From an uncultured Pseudomonadota bacterium (GTDB lineage Bacteria; Pseudomonadota; Gammaproteobacteria; Burkholderiales; SG8-39), in the NCBI GenBank assembly GCA_903895005.1, contig CAITSH010000179.1, positions 1 through 8,874 of the forward strand: DNA of 8,874 bases. The letters are read 5' to 3'. A program made the translations under genes and the position numbers. Below the pieces are notes generated by a model. That model did not search any database, was not told the origin of the DNA, and saw only the letters and a program-made list of their open reading frames with translations. Shown piece by piece: positions 1 through 7,098 of the stretch. Within the stretch, counting starts at the first letter, position 1, and each line of letters starts with the position of its first letter.

Positions 1-873
1 CAGCTGCTCAATGGCGTCCAGTACGGGCTGCTGCTCTTCCTCGTGTCCAGCGGCCTGACGCTGGTGTTCGGGATCCTGGGCCACATCAACGTCGCCCACG
101 GCAGTCTTTACAGGATCGGCGCCTACCTCGCCTGGTCCCTGGCCGGGCAGGTCGGCAGTTTCTGGCTTGCGCTTCCGGTGGCCATTGCACTGTCGGTTCT
201 CATCGGCCTCCTGCTGGAGTGGCTGGTGGTGCGCTGGCTGTACCACCGCGACCACCTGTACCAGGTCTTGTGCACCTACGGACTCATCCTTGTGTTCGAG
301 GAATTGCGCAGCGTGTTGTGGGGCGACGACGTGCGCAGCCTGCCCGTTCCGGACCTGCTCAACCATTCGATCCCGCTCAATGACACGCTGTCCTACCCGG
401 TCTATCGCCTTGGCATTTCGGTGGTATGCCTCGCTGTGGCGCTGGGCCTGTACCTCGTCATTCAGAAAACGCGCCTGGGAATGACCATTCGCGCTGGTGC
501 CAGCAACCGTGACATGGTGCAGTCCCTGGGGATCAACATCCAGCTGGTCTACCGCATCGTGTTTGCCGCCGGCATCGCCCTGGCCGCATTCGCGGGCATG
601 ATCGCGGCGCCGGTTTCGGCTGTGGCGCCGGGCATGGGCAACCAGGTGCTGATCATTTGTTTCGTGGTGGTGGTGATCGGCGGGCTGGGTTCGGTGAAGG
701 GGGCGCTGGTCGCCTCGCTACTCATCGGATTGGTCGATACTTTTGGTAAGGTGCTTCATCTTGAAATCGGCGCCCTCAAGCTGTTGCCCGAGCTCTCGAG
801 CATGACGGTGTACGTGCTGATGGCGGTGATCCTGTTGTGGCGGCCGGAAGGCCTGTTCGGGAAAAAGCTGTGA
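1..873 (+). CDS. livH: LivH-type branched-chain amino acid (HAAT family) ABC permease, 5' partial
   Basis: One of the two membrane subunits of a HAAT importer, placed in the inner membrane. The reading frame is open from base 1, and the first visible residues (QLLNGVQYGLLLFLVSSGLT) already match the start of the first LivH helix, so only a short N-terminal piece lies outside the window. The GTG at 43 is an internal valine, not the start. Family features are the GILGHINVAHG stretch just after the first helix, a cytoplasmic coupling loop around bases 481-540 (TIRAGASNRDMVQSLGI), the glycine-rich VVVVIGGLGSVKGAL segment, and the C-terminal LLWRPEGLFGKK typical of LivH. Hydrophobic helices alternate throughout. 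The stop overlaps the start of LivM by four bases. The ligand is unknown: members of this family import leucine/isoleucine/valine but also urea, amides and aromatic acids. Confidence 0.93.
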   Translation, partial: QLLNGVQYGLLLFLVSSGLTLVFGILGHINVAHGSLYRIGAYLAWSLAGQVGSFWLALPVAIALSVLIGLLLEWLVVRWLYHRDHLYQVLCTYGLILVFEELRSVLWGDDVRSLPVPDLLNHSIPLNDTLSYPVYRLGISVVCLAVALGLYLVIQKTRLGMTIRAGASNRDMVQSLGINIQLVYRIVFAAGIALAAFAGMIAAPVSAVAPGMGNQVLIICFVVVVIGGLGSVKGALVASLLIGLVDTFGKVLHLEIGALKLLPELSSMTVYVLMAVILLWRPEGLFGKKL

Positions 874-1874
874 CGAACCCAGCCACGACGACGGCCCCGG
901 CCCCGAACTCCGCATCGGGCATGGCCGGTATCGCTGTTCTCGCGGCGGTGGTGCTGGCCCTCGCGCTCGTCCCGTATCTTGCTGAAAAATTCTATGTGCA
1001 GTTTTTTGCCAAGGTTTTGATCATGGGTATTTTTGCCATGAGCCTTGATTTACTGCTCGGATACACCGGGCTGGTTTCCTTTGGCCATGCCGCTTTTTAC
1101 GGCACGGCCGGCTATGCCCTTGCGCTCGTCACCCCGCAATACCAGGCGGCGAATTTCTGGACCTCATTCCCGCTGGCCGTTGCCGCGAGCGGGCTGGTCG
1201 CATTACTGATCGGCTTTTTTGTGGTGCGCATGCACGGCATTTATTTCATCATGGTGACGCTCGCTTTCGCGCAAATGCTGTTCTTCCTGTTTTACGACAC
1301 CAAGATCGCGGGCGGCAACGACGGTGTTTATATTGATGTGCGGCCGATCGCAAAAATCGGTGACTGGCAGCCCTTCAATCTGGACAACTTCGCACACGTC
1401 TATTACCTGGTGTTGGCCGCGTTTGTTGCGGTCTACGTGCTGCTGCGGGTGGTGCTGGCTTCGCCCTTCGGTCGGGTCATCGCCGGCATCAAGGCCAATG
1501 AGCACCGCATGAAGTCGCTGGGCTATGCCACCTTCCGTTACAAGCTTGCCTGCTTCGTTCTTGCGGGGGCGACGGCGGGGGTGGCGGGCTATCTTGCGGC
1601 GGTTCAGTTTGGCGTGGTCAACCCCGAGATGATGGGTTGGCATTTGTCCGGTGCGGTGATGATGATGGTCATCCTGGGGGGCATGGGTACCCTGCGCGGT
1701 CCGGTGATCGGTGCCGCGGTCTGGATGCTGCTCGAGCTTTGGTTCCAGGGCCTGACCAAGCACTGGCACCTGCTTATGGGGGGCTTCATCGTGATGACAT
1801 CGATATTGTTGCCCGACGGGCTGGTTGGATTGTTCGCCGGCCTGCTCAAGCGTCTTTCGGGGCGGCGCTCTTGA
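870..1874 (+). CDS. livM: LivM-type branched-chain amino acid (HAAT family) ABC permease
   Basis: Second membrane subunit of the importer, expected to pair with LivH. I choose the GTG at 870 (334 residues) because it forms a GTGA overlap with the LivH stop and has a GGGAA stretch six bases upstream. A further in-frame GTG at 837 would add eleven polar residues and a longer overlap, which is less likely. After a short Ala/Pro/Thr-rich N-terminus there is a first helix (about residues 19-37), then the LivM hallmark at residues 58-75 (SLDLLLGYTGLVSFGHAA), a GGNDGVY motif in the periplasmic part, and the cytoplasmic coupling loop with GIKANEHRMKSLGY from residue 206. The C-terminal part carries VILGGMGTLRGPVIGA and LLPDGLVGLF, both normal for LivM. 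Length and order are typical and no frameshift is seen. Confidence 0.93.
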   Translation: MTNPATTTAPAPNSASGMAGIAVLAAVVLALALVPYLAEKFYVQFFAKVLIMGIFAMSLDLLLGYTGLVSFGHAAFYGTAGYALALVTPQYQAANFWTSFPLAVAASGLVALLIGFFVVRMHGIYFIMVTLAFAQMLFFLFYDTKIAGGNDGVYIDVRPIAKIGDWQPFNLDNFAHVYYLVLAAFVAVYVLLRVVLASPFGRVIAGIKANEHRMKSLGYATFRYKLACFVLAGATAGVAGYLAAVQFGVVNPEMMGWHLSGAVMMMVILGGMGTLRGPVIGAAVWMLLELWFQGLTKHWHLLMGGFIVMTSILLPDGLVGLFAGLLKRLSGRRS

Positions 1875-2665
1875 GCGCTGCGGCGAGCCCGGTGGCGCGC
1901 GTGGCGGCAGAATCCGTGCTTCGCACCGACCGGCTGACGCGGCACTTCGGCGGATTGACCGCGGTCAACGCGGTGAGTCTTGAGGTCGGCATGGGCCAGG
2001 TGCACGCGGTCATAGGTCCCAACGGAGCGGGGAAATCCACGCTCACCAATTTACTTTCAGGGGACTTGCCGCCTAGCTCGGGGCGCGTGCTGCTGCGAGG
2101 TGAAGATATCACTGGCCTGCCATCGCACCGCATTTCGCAGCGCGGTGTCGGGCGCAGTTACCAGAAGACCAATATTTTTCTGCCGTTTACGGTGTTCGAG
2201 AACTGCCGGATCGCCGCACAGTCGCGCCTGCCGACCTCGATGCGTTTCATCCGTGGTGCCGCGTCCTATGTTGAGGTGAACCGTGCTGCCGATGAAGCGA
2301 TGGCGGCGGCCGGCCTTGAGGCGCGTGCAGGCGTTCCTGCAATGACCCTTTCCCACGGGGAGCAACGCCAGCTTGAAATCGCCATGACCCTCGCGACGCG
2401 CCCGAGCGTGTTGCTGCTCGATGAGCCGCTTGCCGGCATGGGGGCCGAAGAGTCCGCAAGCATGGTGGCACTGCTGCAGCGTTTGCGCGATAACCATGCG
2501 ATTTTCCTGATCGAGCACGACATGGATGCCGTCTTCAGCCTTGCCGATACGCTCACGGTCATGGTCAACGGGACCGTGCTCGAATCGGGGTCGCCCGAAC
2601 AGATCCGCTCCAGCCCCGCGGTGCAAGAGGCCTACCTCGGGACCGATGAGGTGATGCATGAATAG
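1871..2665 (+). CDS. livG: LivG-type HAAT ABC transporter ATP-binding protein
   Basis: Cytoplasmic ATPase that, with LivF, powers the LivHM channel. I choose the TTG at 1871 (264 residues): it overlaps the LivM stop as TTGA, with a GGGG tract eight bases upstream. GTG codons at 1892, 1901 and 1916 are alternatives that would shorten the N-terminus by 7-15 residues; frame extension upstream of 1871 only mirrors LivM in another frame. With this start, Walker A GPNGAGKST is at 49-57, the Q-loop region reads GVGRSYQKTNIF, the signature LSHGEQ is at 160-165, Walker B LLLDEP has D184 and E185, and the switch histidine is H216 in IEHDM. All catalytic parts are intact. SHGEQ in place of SGGEQ is common in LivG. 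The C-terminal YLG matches the family ending. Confidence 0.92.
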   Translation: MSAAASPVARVAAESVLRTDRLTRHFGGLTAVNAVSLEVGMGQVHAVIGPNGAGKSTLTNLLSGDLPPSSGRVLLRGEDITGLPSHRISQRGVGRSYQKTNIFLPFTVFENCRIAAQSRLPTSMRFIRGAASYVEVNRAADEAMAAAGLEARAGVPAMTLSHGEQRQLEIAMTLATRPSVLLLDEPLAGMGAEESASMVALLQRLRDNHAIFLIEHDMDAVFSLADTLTVMVNGTVLESGSPEQIRSSPAVQEAYLGTDEVMHE

Positions 2666-2722
2666 GCCCCGTCTGGTAAGGCAATACTGGTGCGGGTTTC
2701 CAGCCGGTCAGCAGGTGCGCAG

Positions 2723-3436
2723 ATGAGCGGCCCTCTGCTCCAGGCGCGCGGCCTGCACACGTATTACGGCGCCAGTCACATCCTTCACGGTGTTGACTTC
2801 TCGGTGCAACGCGGCGAGACGGTGGGTCTGATGGGGCGCAACGGAATGGGCAAGAGTACCTTGCTAAAGAGCATGCTCGGACTGGTGCCACCGCGCGAGG
2901 GCGGCGTCAGCGTAAAGGGACGCGTGGTGACCGGCATGGCGCCACACGCAATCGCGCGCATGGGTATCGCCTATGTTCCCGAGGGACGCGGTATTTTCCC
3001 CAATCTTTCGGTACGCGAAAATCTTGTCATGGCTGCACGCCCGGGCGCCGAGGGCCAGAACGACTGGACCTTTGAACGCGTCATGGAAACGTTCCCCAGA
3101 CTTGCCGAACGCCTCAGTCACGGCGGCGCCCAGCTTTCGGGCGGGGAGCAGCAGATGCTAACCATAGGTCGGGCATTGATGACCCACCCCGATCTCTTGA
3201 TTCTCGATGAGGCGACAGAGGGGCTCGCGCCGCTGATCGCGCGCGAAATCTGGGCCATCGTCAAGCGCATCAAGGCTTCGGGCATCGCCACTATCATCGT
3301 CGACAAAAACTTCAGTGCTGTTTCGGCGATTTCTGACCGGGTGGTCATACTGGTCAAGGGAAGCGTTGTTTTCGAGGGGGCGAGCGCTGAACTCCATGCT
3401 CGTCCGGAACTGCATCGCCAGCACCTCGGGGTTTAA
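2723..3436 (+). CDS. livF: LivF-type HAAT ABC transporter ATP-binding protein, DEATEGLAP/VDKN variant
   Basis: Second ATPase of the importer. The ATG at 2723 gives 237 residues, the usual LivF length, and has AGGT about seven bases upstream; an in-frame GTG at 2690 would add eleven unrelated residues. Walker A GRNGMGKST is at 38-46, the PEGRGIFPNLSVRENL segment (from P86) is a LivF hallmark, the signature LSGGEQ is at 138-143, and Walker B LLILDE has D162 and E163. After Walker B the protein reads ATEGLAP where most LivF have PSLGLAP, and the H-loop reads IIVDKNF where most have a VEQN-like sequence; no histidine is present there. From memory of the family, this set of motifs marks a subgroup frequent in betaproteobacteria. 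A 57-base spacer separates it from LivG, the only real gap in this operon. It is probably the last gene of the unit. Confidence 0.92.
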   Translation: MSGPLLQARGLHTYYGASHILHGVDFSVQRGETVGLMGRNGMGKSTLLKSMLGLVPPREGGVSVKGRVVTGMAPHAIARMGIAYVPEGRGIFPNLSVRENLVMAARPGAEGQNDWTFERVMETFPRLAERLSHGGAQLSGGEQQMLTIGRALMTHPDLLILDEATEGLAPLIAREIWAIVKRIKASGIATIIVDKNFSAVSAISDRVVILVKGSVVFEGASAELHARPELHRQHLGV

Positions 3437-3585
3437 TTCCAAAGCGGAGTGGCGCTGCAAATCCTTGTTGGGGGCGGTTTCCCGCGGGGGTGAATCCAGC
3501 CTCATGGGCAGGGCTCCGTCCGGAATCGGTTTTAGGATGGCTCATCCGGTAATATCGGTGCAGTTTCACCATTTCCCGAGACTTC

Positions 3586-3825
3586 ATGAAAATTGCCTGC
3601 AAGTTCTACCCGATGGTGCATATCGCCGTGCTTACATCGGTCATGGTGCTGGTGGTGACCGGCGTTGCGACCCTGCTCAATGTCGGGTTGGCAAAAGGCA
3701 TGGTGCTCATCTGGTTAAAGACCTGGCTGATGTCCTGGCCTATCGCCTGGGCGACGGCAATGCTATGGGGCCCGACCGCCAGACGGATTACGAGTCGGTT
3801 GGCTGAAGCGCCGGGCCCGGGCTAG
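3586..3825 (+). CDS. Small two-helix membrane protein, DUF2798-like
   Basis: A 79-residue protein of unknown function. The ATG at 3586 has a weak GAG-containing ribosome site upstream. Two hydrophobic segments are visible, roughly residues 10-31 and 39-61, joined by a short turn (LNVGLAKG), followed by a basic tail (ARRITSRL). The pattern of a Tyr-Pro near the N-terminus, a mid-protein WLKTWLMSWPIAW motif and a Pro-x-x-Arg-Arg after the second helix matches what I know of DUF2798 inner-membrane proteins, which are about this size. No function is established for that family. It lies 149 bases after livF and only 7 bases before the ATPase gene that follows, so it could share a transcript with the downstream module and not with the Liv operon. 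Family assignment is from recalled pattern only. Confidence 0.75.
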   Translation: MKIACKFYPMVHIAVLTSVMVLVVTGVATLLNVGLAKGMVLIWLKTWLMSWPIAWATAMLWGPTARRITSRLAEAPGPG

Positions 3826-3832
3826 CGCGGGC

Positions 3833-4495
3833 ATGCTTCTGCAAATTCAGGCGCTGGGAAAAACGTATCACGGTGCGCGCGATCGGCGCGTGCTTCGCGA
3901 TGTTTCGCTTGCGCTCGAGGCCGGCCAGTACGTCGCTGTCATGGGCGAGTCGGGCATCGGCAAGTCCACGCTGCTCAATCTCGTAGCAGGCCTCGACCTG
4001 CCAGACGTCGGTCGCATTCTGCTTGACGGTCGAGACCTTTGCACGATGGATGATGATGCGTTGACCTGCCTGCGTCGTGAATCCATGGGCTTTGTTTTTC
4101 AGGCCTTTCACATCCTGCCGTATTTGTCTGTGGCGCAGAACGTGGCGCTGCCGCTGATGCTATCCGGGGTAGAGAACACGTCGCTAACTGTGCAGGCAAT
4201 GCTGGAGGCGGTGAGTCTGGGCGAGCGTGGCGACAGCCTGCCGCGTGAGTTGTCGGGCGGCGAATTACAGCGCGTGGCCATTGCGCGGGCGCTGGTGCAC
4301 CGGCCACGTCTGGTCCTCGCCGACGAACCTACCGGCAACTTGGATCCGGAAAGCGCGGCGCAGGTGCTGGTGCTGTTGCGTGAGCGCATCAAGTCGGCTA
4401 ACGCGGCGGGCATCCTGGTCACCCATTCCCACGCTGCCGCTGCAACCGCCGACCGTGTGCTCATTCTTGGCGCAGACGGCCTGCGGCCCGCCTGA
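3833..4495 (+). CDS. LolD/MacB-class ABC transporter ATP-binding protein (AttE-like)
   Basis: Cytoplasmic ATPase of 220 residues of the class that partners FtsX-fold permeases (LolD, MacB, FtsE, YbbA). Walker A GESGIGKST is at 38-46, Q-loop Q90 lies in GFVFQAFHILPYLSV, the signature LSGGE is at 140-144, Walker B VLADEP has D164 and E165 followed by TGNLD, and the switch histidine is H198 in LVTHSH. The VFQ-x-FHLLP and ADEPTGNLD motifs are diagnostic of this class and separate it from the Liv ATPases upstream. The ATG at 3833 is 7 bases after the small membrane gene and has only a poor ribosome site, which suggests coupled translation. Its stop is followed two bases later by the permease ATG. 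By gene order it corresponds to AttE of attEFGH; the substrate is not shown by sequence, and lipid or lipophilic cargo is an inference. Confidence 0.93.
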   Translation: MLLQIQALGKTYHGARDRRVLRDVSLALEAGQYVAVMGESGIGKSTLLNLVAGLDLPDVGRILLDGRDLCTMDDDALTCLRRESMGFVFQAFHILPYLSVAQNVALPLMLSGVENTSLTVQAMLEAVSLGERGDSLPRELSGGELQRVAIARALVHRPRLVLADEPTGNLDPESAAQVLVLLRERIKSANAAGILVTHSHAAAATADRVLILGADGLRPA

Positions 4496-4497
4496 GC

Positions 4498-7098
4498 ATG
4501 TTTAAACTGTTGCGTTTTTTTCCATTGGCCATGGCACCGATCCGGTTGCAACGGGGGCGTGCGCTTGCCTCACTCACGGCGATCGCGCTCGGGGTGGCGA
4601 TGGGCTACGCCATACAGATCATCAATCGTGCGGCAGTCGCCGAGATGGAACAGGCTGTCCAAACCTTGTCCGGTACTGCAGACCTTGAGGTGCGCGGGCC
4701 GCGCGGCGGATTTGACGAATCCGTGTATGCGACACTGTCGCGCCGCGAGGACATCGCAGTGGCCAGCCCCGTGCTCGAACTCGAATTGCGCATTGACGAC
4801 GGTAAGCCGCTCGCTGCCGGCGCAAGCCCGGCTACCCTGCGTGTGCTGGGACTCGATGCCTTTCGCGCCGGCCGCATCCAGCCTGAACTGGTGGCGGTGG
4901 ATCCGGCCGGGCAGGCAGTCGATGGTTTTGATCTGCTTCGTCCCGATGCGATTTTCCTGAGTCCCGCCGCGGCCAATGCTCTCAAGCTCAAGCCCGGTGA
5001 CGTCGTGGCCCTGCGCGCAGGGCTTGGTAGCCGCCGATTTCGGGTCGCGGGTTTGCTGACCACTGGCGCCGATCGCTTTGCCGTGATGGATATTGCGGCG
5101 GCCCAGGATGCATTTGGTGTTACCGAGGGGGTTGCTGCGGGCTTCACGGGCGGAGGAACGGCCGGCGGCGCCTCCGCGGGCCTCGTCAATCGCGTTGACC
5201 TGCGCCTGCGTCCCGGTGCCGACGCGCAGCGAGTGCGCGAAGCGATCGCAGCCACGCTGCCGGCGGGGTTGTTTATCGAGGCACCGCGCGTCAACGTGAC
5301 GCGTAACGCGACGCTGACGCGCGCCTATCGGGTCAACCTGAATGTACTGGCCCTCATGGCGTTGTTTACCGGCGGGTTCCTGGTGTTTTCGACACAGGCC
5401 CTCACCGTCGTGCAGCGGCGCGGCCAGTTGGCGTTGCTGCGCGTGCTGGGCGTGACGCGCCGCGGGCTCGCCGCATTGCTGCTGGCCGAGGCGGCCGCCA
5501 TCGGATTTGCCGGTGCACTTGCCGGACTTGCCCTGGGCCATGCCGCCGCGTCGGTGATTCTCGCGCGCTTTGGCGCAGACCTCGGTTCCGGATTTTTCCG
5601 CGGTGTGCAGCCACAACTGCGTTTTGAACCCGATTTGCTTTTGCTGTTTTTGCTGCTGGGTTTGCTGGCGGCCCTTGCCGGCAGTCTTGCCCCGGCGCTC
5701 GAGGCCGCGCGTGCGGCGCCGGCCCAGGCGCTAAAGTCGGGAGACGAGCAGCAGGCCCTCGCGCGACTGCGTGGCACCTGGCCCGGAACGCTGTGCCTTG
5801 TCCTCGGTGCTGCGCTGTCATTCGCCGGACCGGTTAATGGACTGCCGCTGGCAGGCTACGGTGCCATCGCGCTGGTGCTGTTTGGCACGGTACTGCTGAT
5901 GCCGCGTTTCGCGGCACTGGTCTTTGCTCACACCCCTTCCGGTGGAAGCATTGCGTCGCGCCTGGCGCGCATGCAGCTTGCCGCATCGCCAGGGCAGGCG
6001 ACTGTCAGTCTTGCGGCGATTGTTGCGAGCTTTTCCTTGATGGTGGCCATGGCCATCATGGTCTCCTCATTCCGCCAGTCGCTGGATGACTGGTTGACCC
6101 ATGTGCTGCCGGCTGAACTTTACTTGCGCGTGCCCCCTGGTTTGGATGGCGTGTTCATTTCGCCCGGAGAACAAACGCGCATCGCGGCGCTCCCGCAATT
6201 GCGCCGCGCCGATTTCCTGCGCGTAGAACAAATCCTGCTGGCAGAAGGGCAGCCTCGCGTGGCCTTGCTGGCGAGGGAAATCGACCCGGGCGATCCTGCG
6301 CGCGCGATTCCTATCGTCGCGTCTGCACCGCTGCAGGACGCCGGCGAAAAGTTGCCCCCGATATGGGTGAGCGAAGCGGCCGCCGATTTGTACCGGGTTG
6401 TTCCCGGCGCAAGCCTTGCGGTGCCGATAGCCGGTCGCAGCGTGGTTTTTCGCGTGGCGGGAATCTGGCGCGATTACGCCAGGCAGCAAGGCGCGCTGGT
6501 GATCGAACGCGCTCGTTACCTCGCCCTGTCCGGTGACGGACGCGCGACCGATGCGGCGTTACTGCTTGCGCCCGGCGTTGGCGCCGATGCCGCTAAAGCA
6601 GCGATCAGGGGCGTGCTTGCTGCCGAAGATCGGGTCGAATTCGGCGAGCCCGGTGAAATCCGCGACACGTCACTGAGGTTGTTCGATCGCACCTTTGCGG
6701 TCACGTATGCGCTGGAAGCCTCGGCCGTGCTGATCGGCATGTTCGGCCTTTCAACGAGCTTTGGCGCGCTGGTGTTGGCGAGGCGTCGCGAGTTCGGCAT
6801 GCTGCGCCATGTCGGCATGACGCGCCGGCAAATCGCCGCGATGATTGCGCACGAGGGGGTCCTGGTGAGCGGGCTCGGGCTCGCGATCGGTCTGGCGCTC
6901 GGGTGGGTTCTCTCGCTGATCCTGGTCCATGTTATCAACCGCCAATCGTTTCACTGGGGAATGGATATTCATATTCCGTGGGACAAACTTGGGCTGCTGG
7001 CGGCAACGCTGCTCGCACTGGCGGTATTGACGGCGCTGGCGAGCGCGCGGCGTGCGTTGTCCGGCGAAGCGGTACGCGCCGTCCGGGAGGACTGGTGA
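4498..7098 (+). CDS. Double FtsX-domain ABC permease (fused AttF/AttG-like, YbbP-like topology)
   Basis: Inner-membrane permease of 866 residues. It reads as two FtsX-type units joined end to end. Unit one has a first helix at about 22-42, a large periplasmic domain to about 278, then helices near 279-300, 325-350 and 382-401. Two linker helices follow (about 431-446 and 451-472). Unit two has a helix at 501-525, a second periplasmic domain, and helices near 740-761, 787-811 and 833-850: ten in total, as in E. coli YbbP. Cytoplasmic loops carrying QRRGQLALLRVLGVTRRGL and ARRREFGMLRHVGMTRRQI are the repeated FtsX hallmark, one per unit, and are the likely contacts with the ATPase. The ATG at 4498 lies two bases after the ATPase stop with no clear ribosome site, so translation is probably coupled. 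A Gly/Ala-rich loop sits at residues 215-228. MacB-type, Lol-type or Att-type roles cannot be told apart from this gene alone. Confidence 0.9.
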   Translation: MFKLLRFFPLAMAPIRLQRGRALASLTAIALGVAMGYAIQIINRAAVAEMEQAVQTLSGTADLEVRGPRGGFDESVYATLSRREDIAVASPVLELELRIDDGKPLAAGASPATLRVLGLDAFRAGRIQPELVAVDPAGQAVDGFDLLRPDAIFLSPAAANALKLKPGDVVALRAGLGSRRFRVAGLLTTGADRFAVMDIAAAQDAFGVTEGVAAGFTGGGTAGGASAGLVNRVDLRLRPGADAQRVREAIAATLPAGLFIEAPRVNVTRNATLTRAYRVNLNVLALMALFTGGFLVFSTQALTVVQRRGQLALLRVLGVTRRGLAALLLAEAAAIGFAGALAGLALGHAAASVILARFGADLGSGFFRGVQPQLRFEPDLLLLFLLLGLLAALAGSLAPALEAARAAPAQALKSGDEQQALARLRGTWPGTLCLVLGAALSFAGPVNGLPLAGYGAIALVLFGTVLLMPRFAALVFAHTPSGGSIASRLARMQLAASPGQATVSLAAIVASFSLMVAMAIMVSSFRQSLDDWLTHVLPAELYLRVPPGLDGVFISPGEQTRIAALPQLRRADFLRVEQILLAEGQPRVALLAREIDPGDPARAIPIVASAPLQDAGEKLPPIWVSEAAADLYRVVPGASLAVPIAGRSVVFRVAGIWRDYARQQGALVIERARYLALSGDGRATDAALLLAPGVGADAAKAAIRGVLAAEDRVEFGEPGEIRDTSLRLFDRTFAVTYALEASAVLIGMFGLSTSFGALVLARRREFGMLRHVGMTRRQIAAMIAHEGVLVSGLGLAIGLALGWVLSLILVHVINRQSFHWGMDIHIPWDKLGLLAATLLALAVLTALASARRALSGEAVRAVREDW
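7085..7090 (+). promoter_or_regulatory. Ribosome binding site that fixes the GTG start of the AttH-like gene
   Basis: GGGAGG lies four bases before the GTG at 7095, inside the 3' end of the permease gene. It is the strongest Shine-Dalgarno match seen at any start in this window. It supports the GTG start, whose first residues form the twin-arginine motif, over the long in-frame upstream extension that reads through the permease in another frame. Confidence 0.6.

Noticed and set aside
1637..1870. N-terminal extension of the LivG frame into LivM
   Set aside because: The extra residues do not match any ATPase N-terminus and overlap conserved LivM sequence in another frame; the TTG at 1871 or a later GTG is a better start.
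3437..3585. Possible promoter (TAATAT at 3550-3555) and hairpins such as CCCGCGGG at 3481-3488 in the livF/DUF2798 gap
   Set aside because: The -10-like hexamer matches only four of six consensus bases and no -35 is found at a suitable distance; the palindrome has no T run. A near repeat (CCGGAATCGG and CCGGTAATATCGG) is too short to interpret.
3315..3806. Open frame of 163 codons crossing the end of livF and the small membrane gene
   Set aside because: It is out of frame with both supported genes and shows no coherent hydrophobic pattern or motif.
4570..5616. Long open frame of 348 codons on the - strand
   Set aside because: It lies wholly inside the permease gene, is rich in Arg, Gln and His without a recognisable motif, and is expected as a shadow in GC-rich DNA.
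6903..7094. N-terminal extension of the AttH-like frame into the permease
   Set aside because: It overlaps the last helix of the permease, and the GTG at 7095 has a strong ribosome site and yields a signal-like N-terminus.
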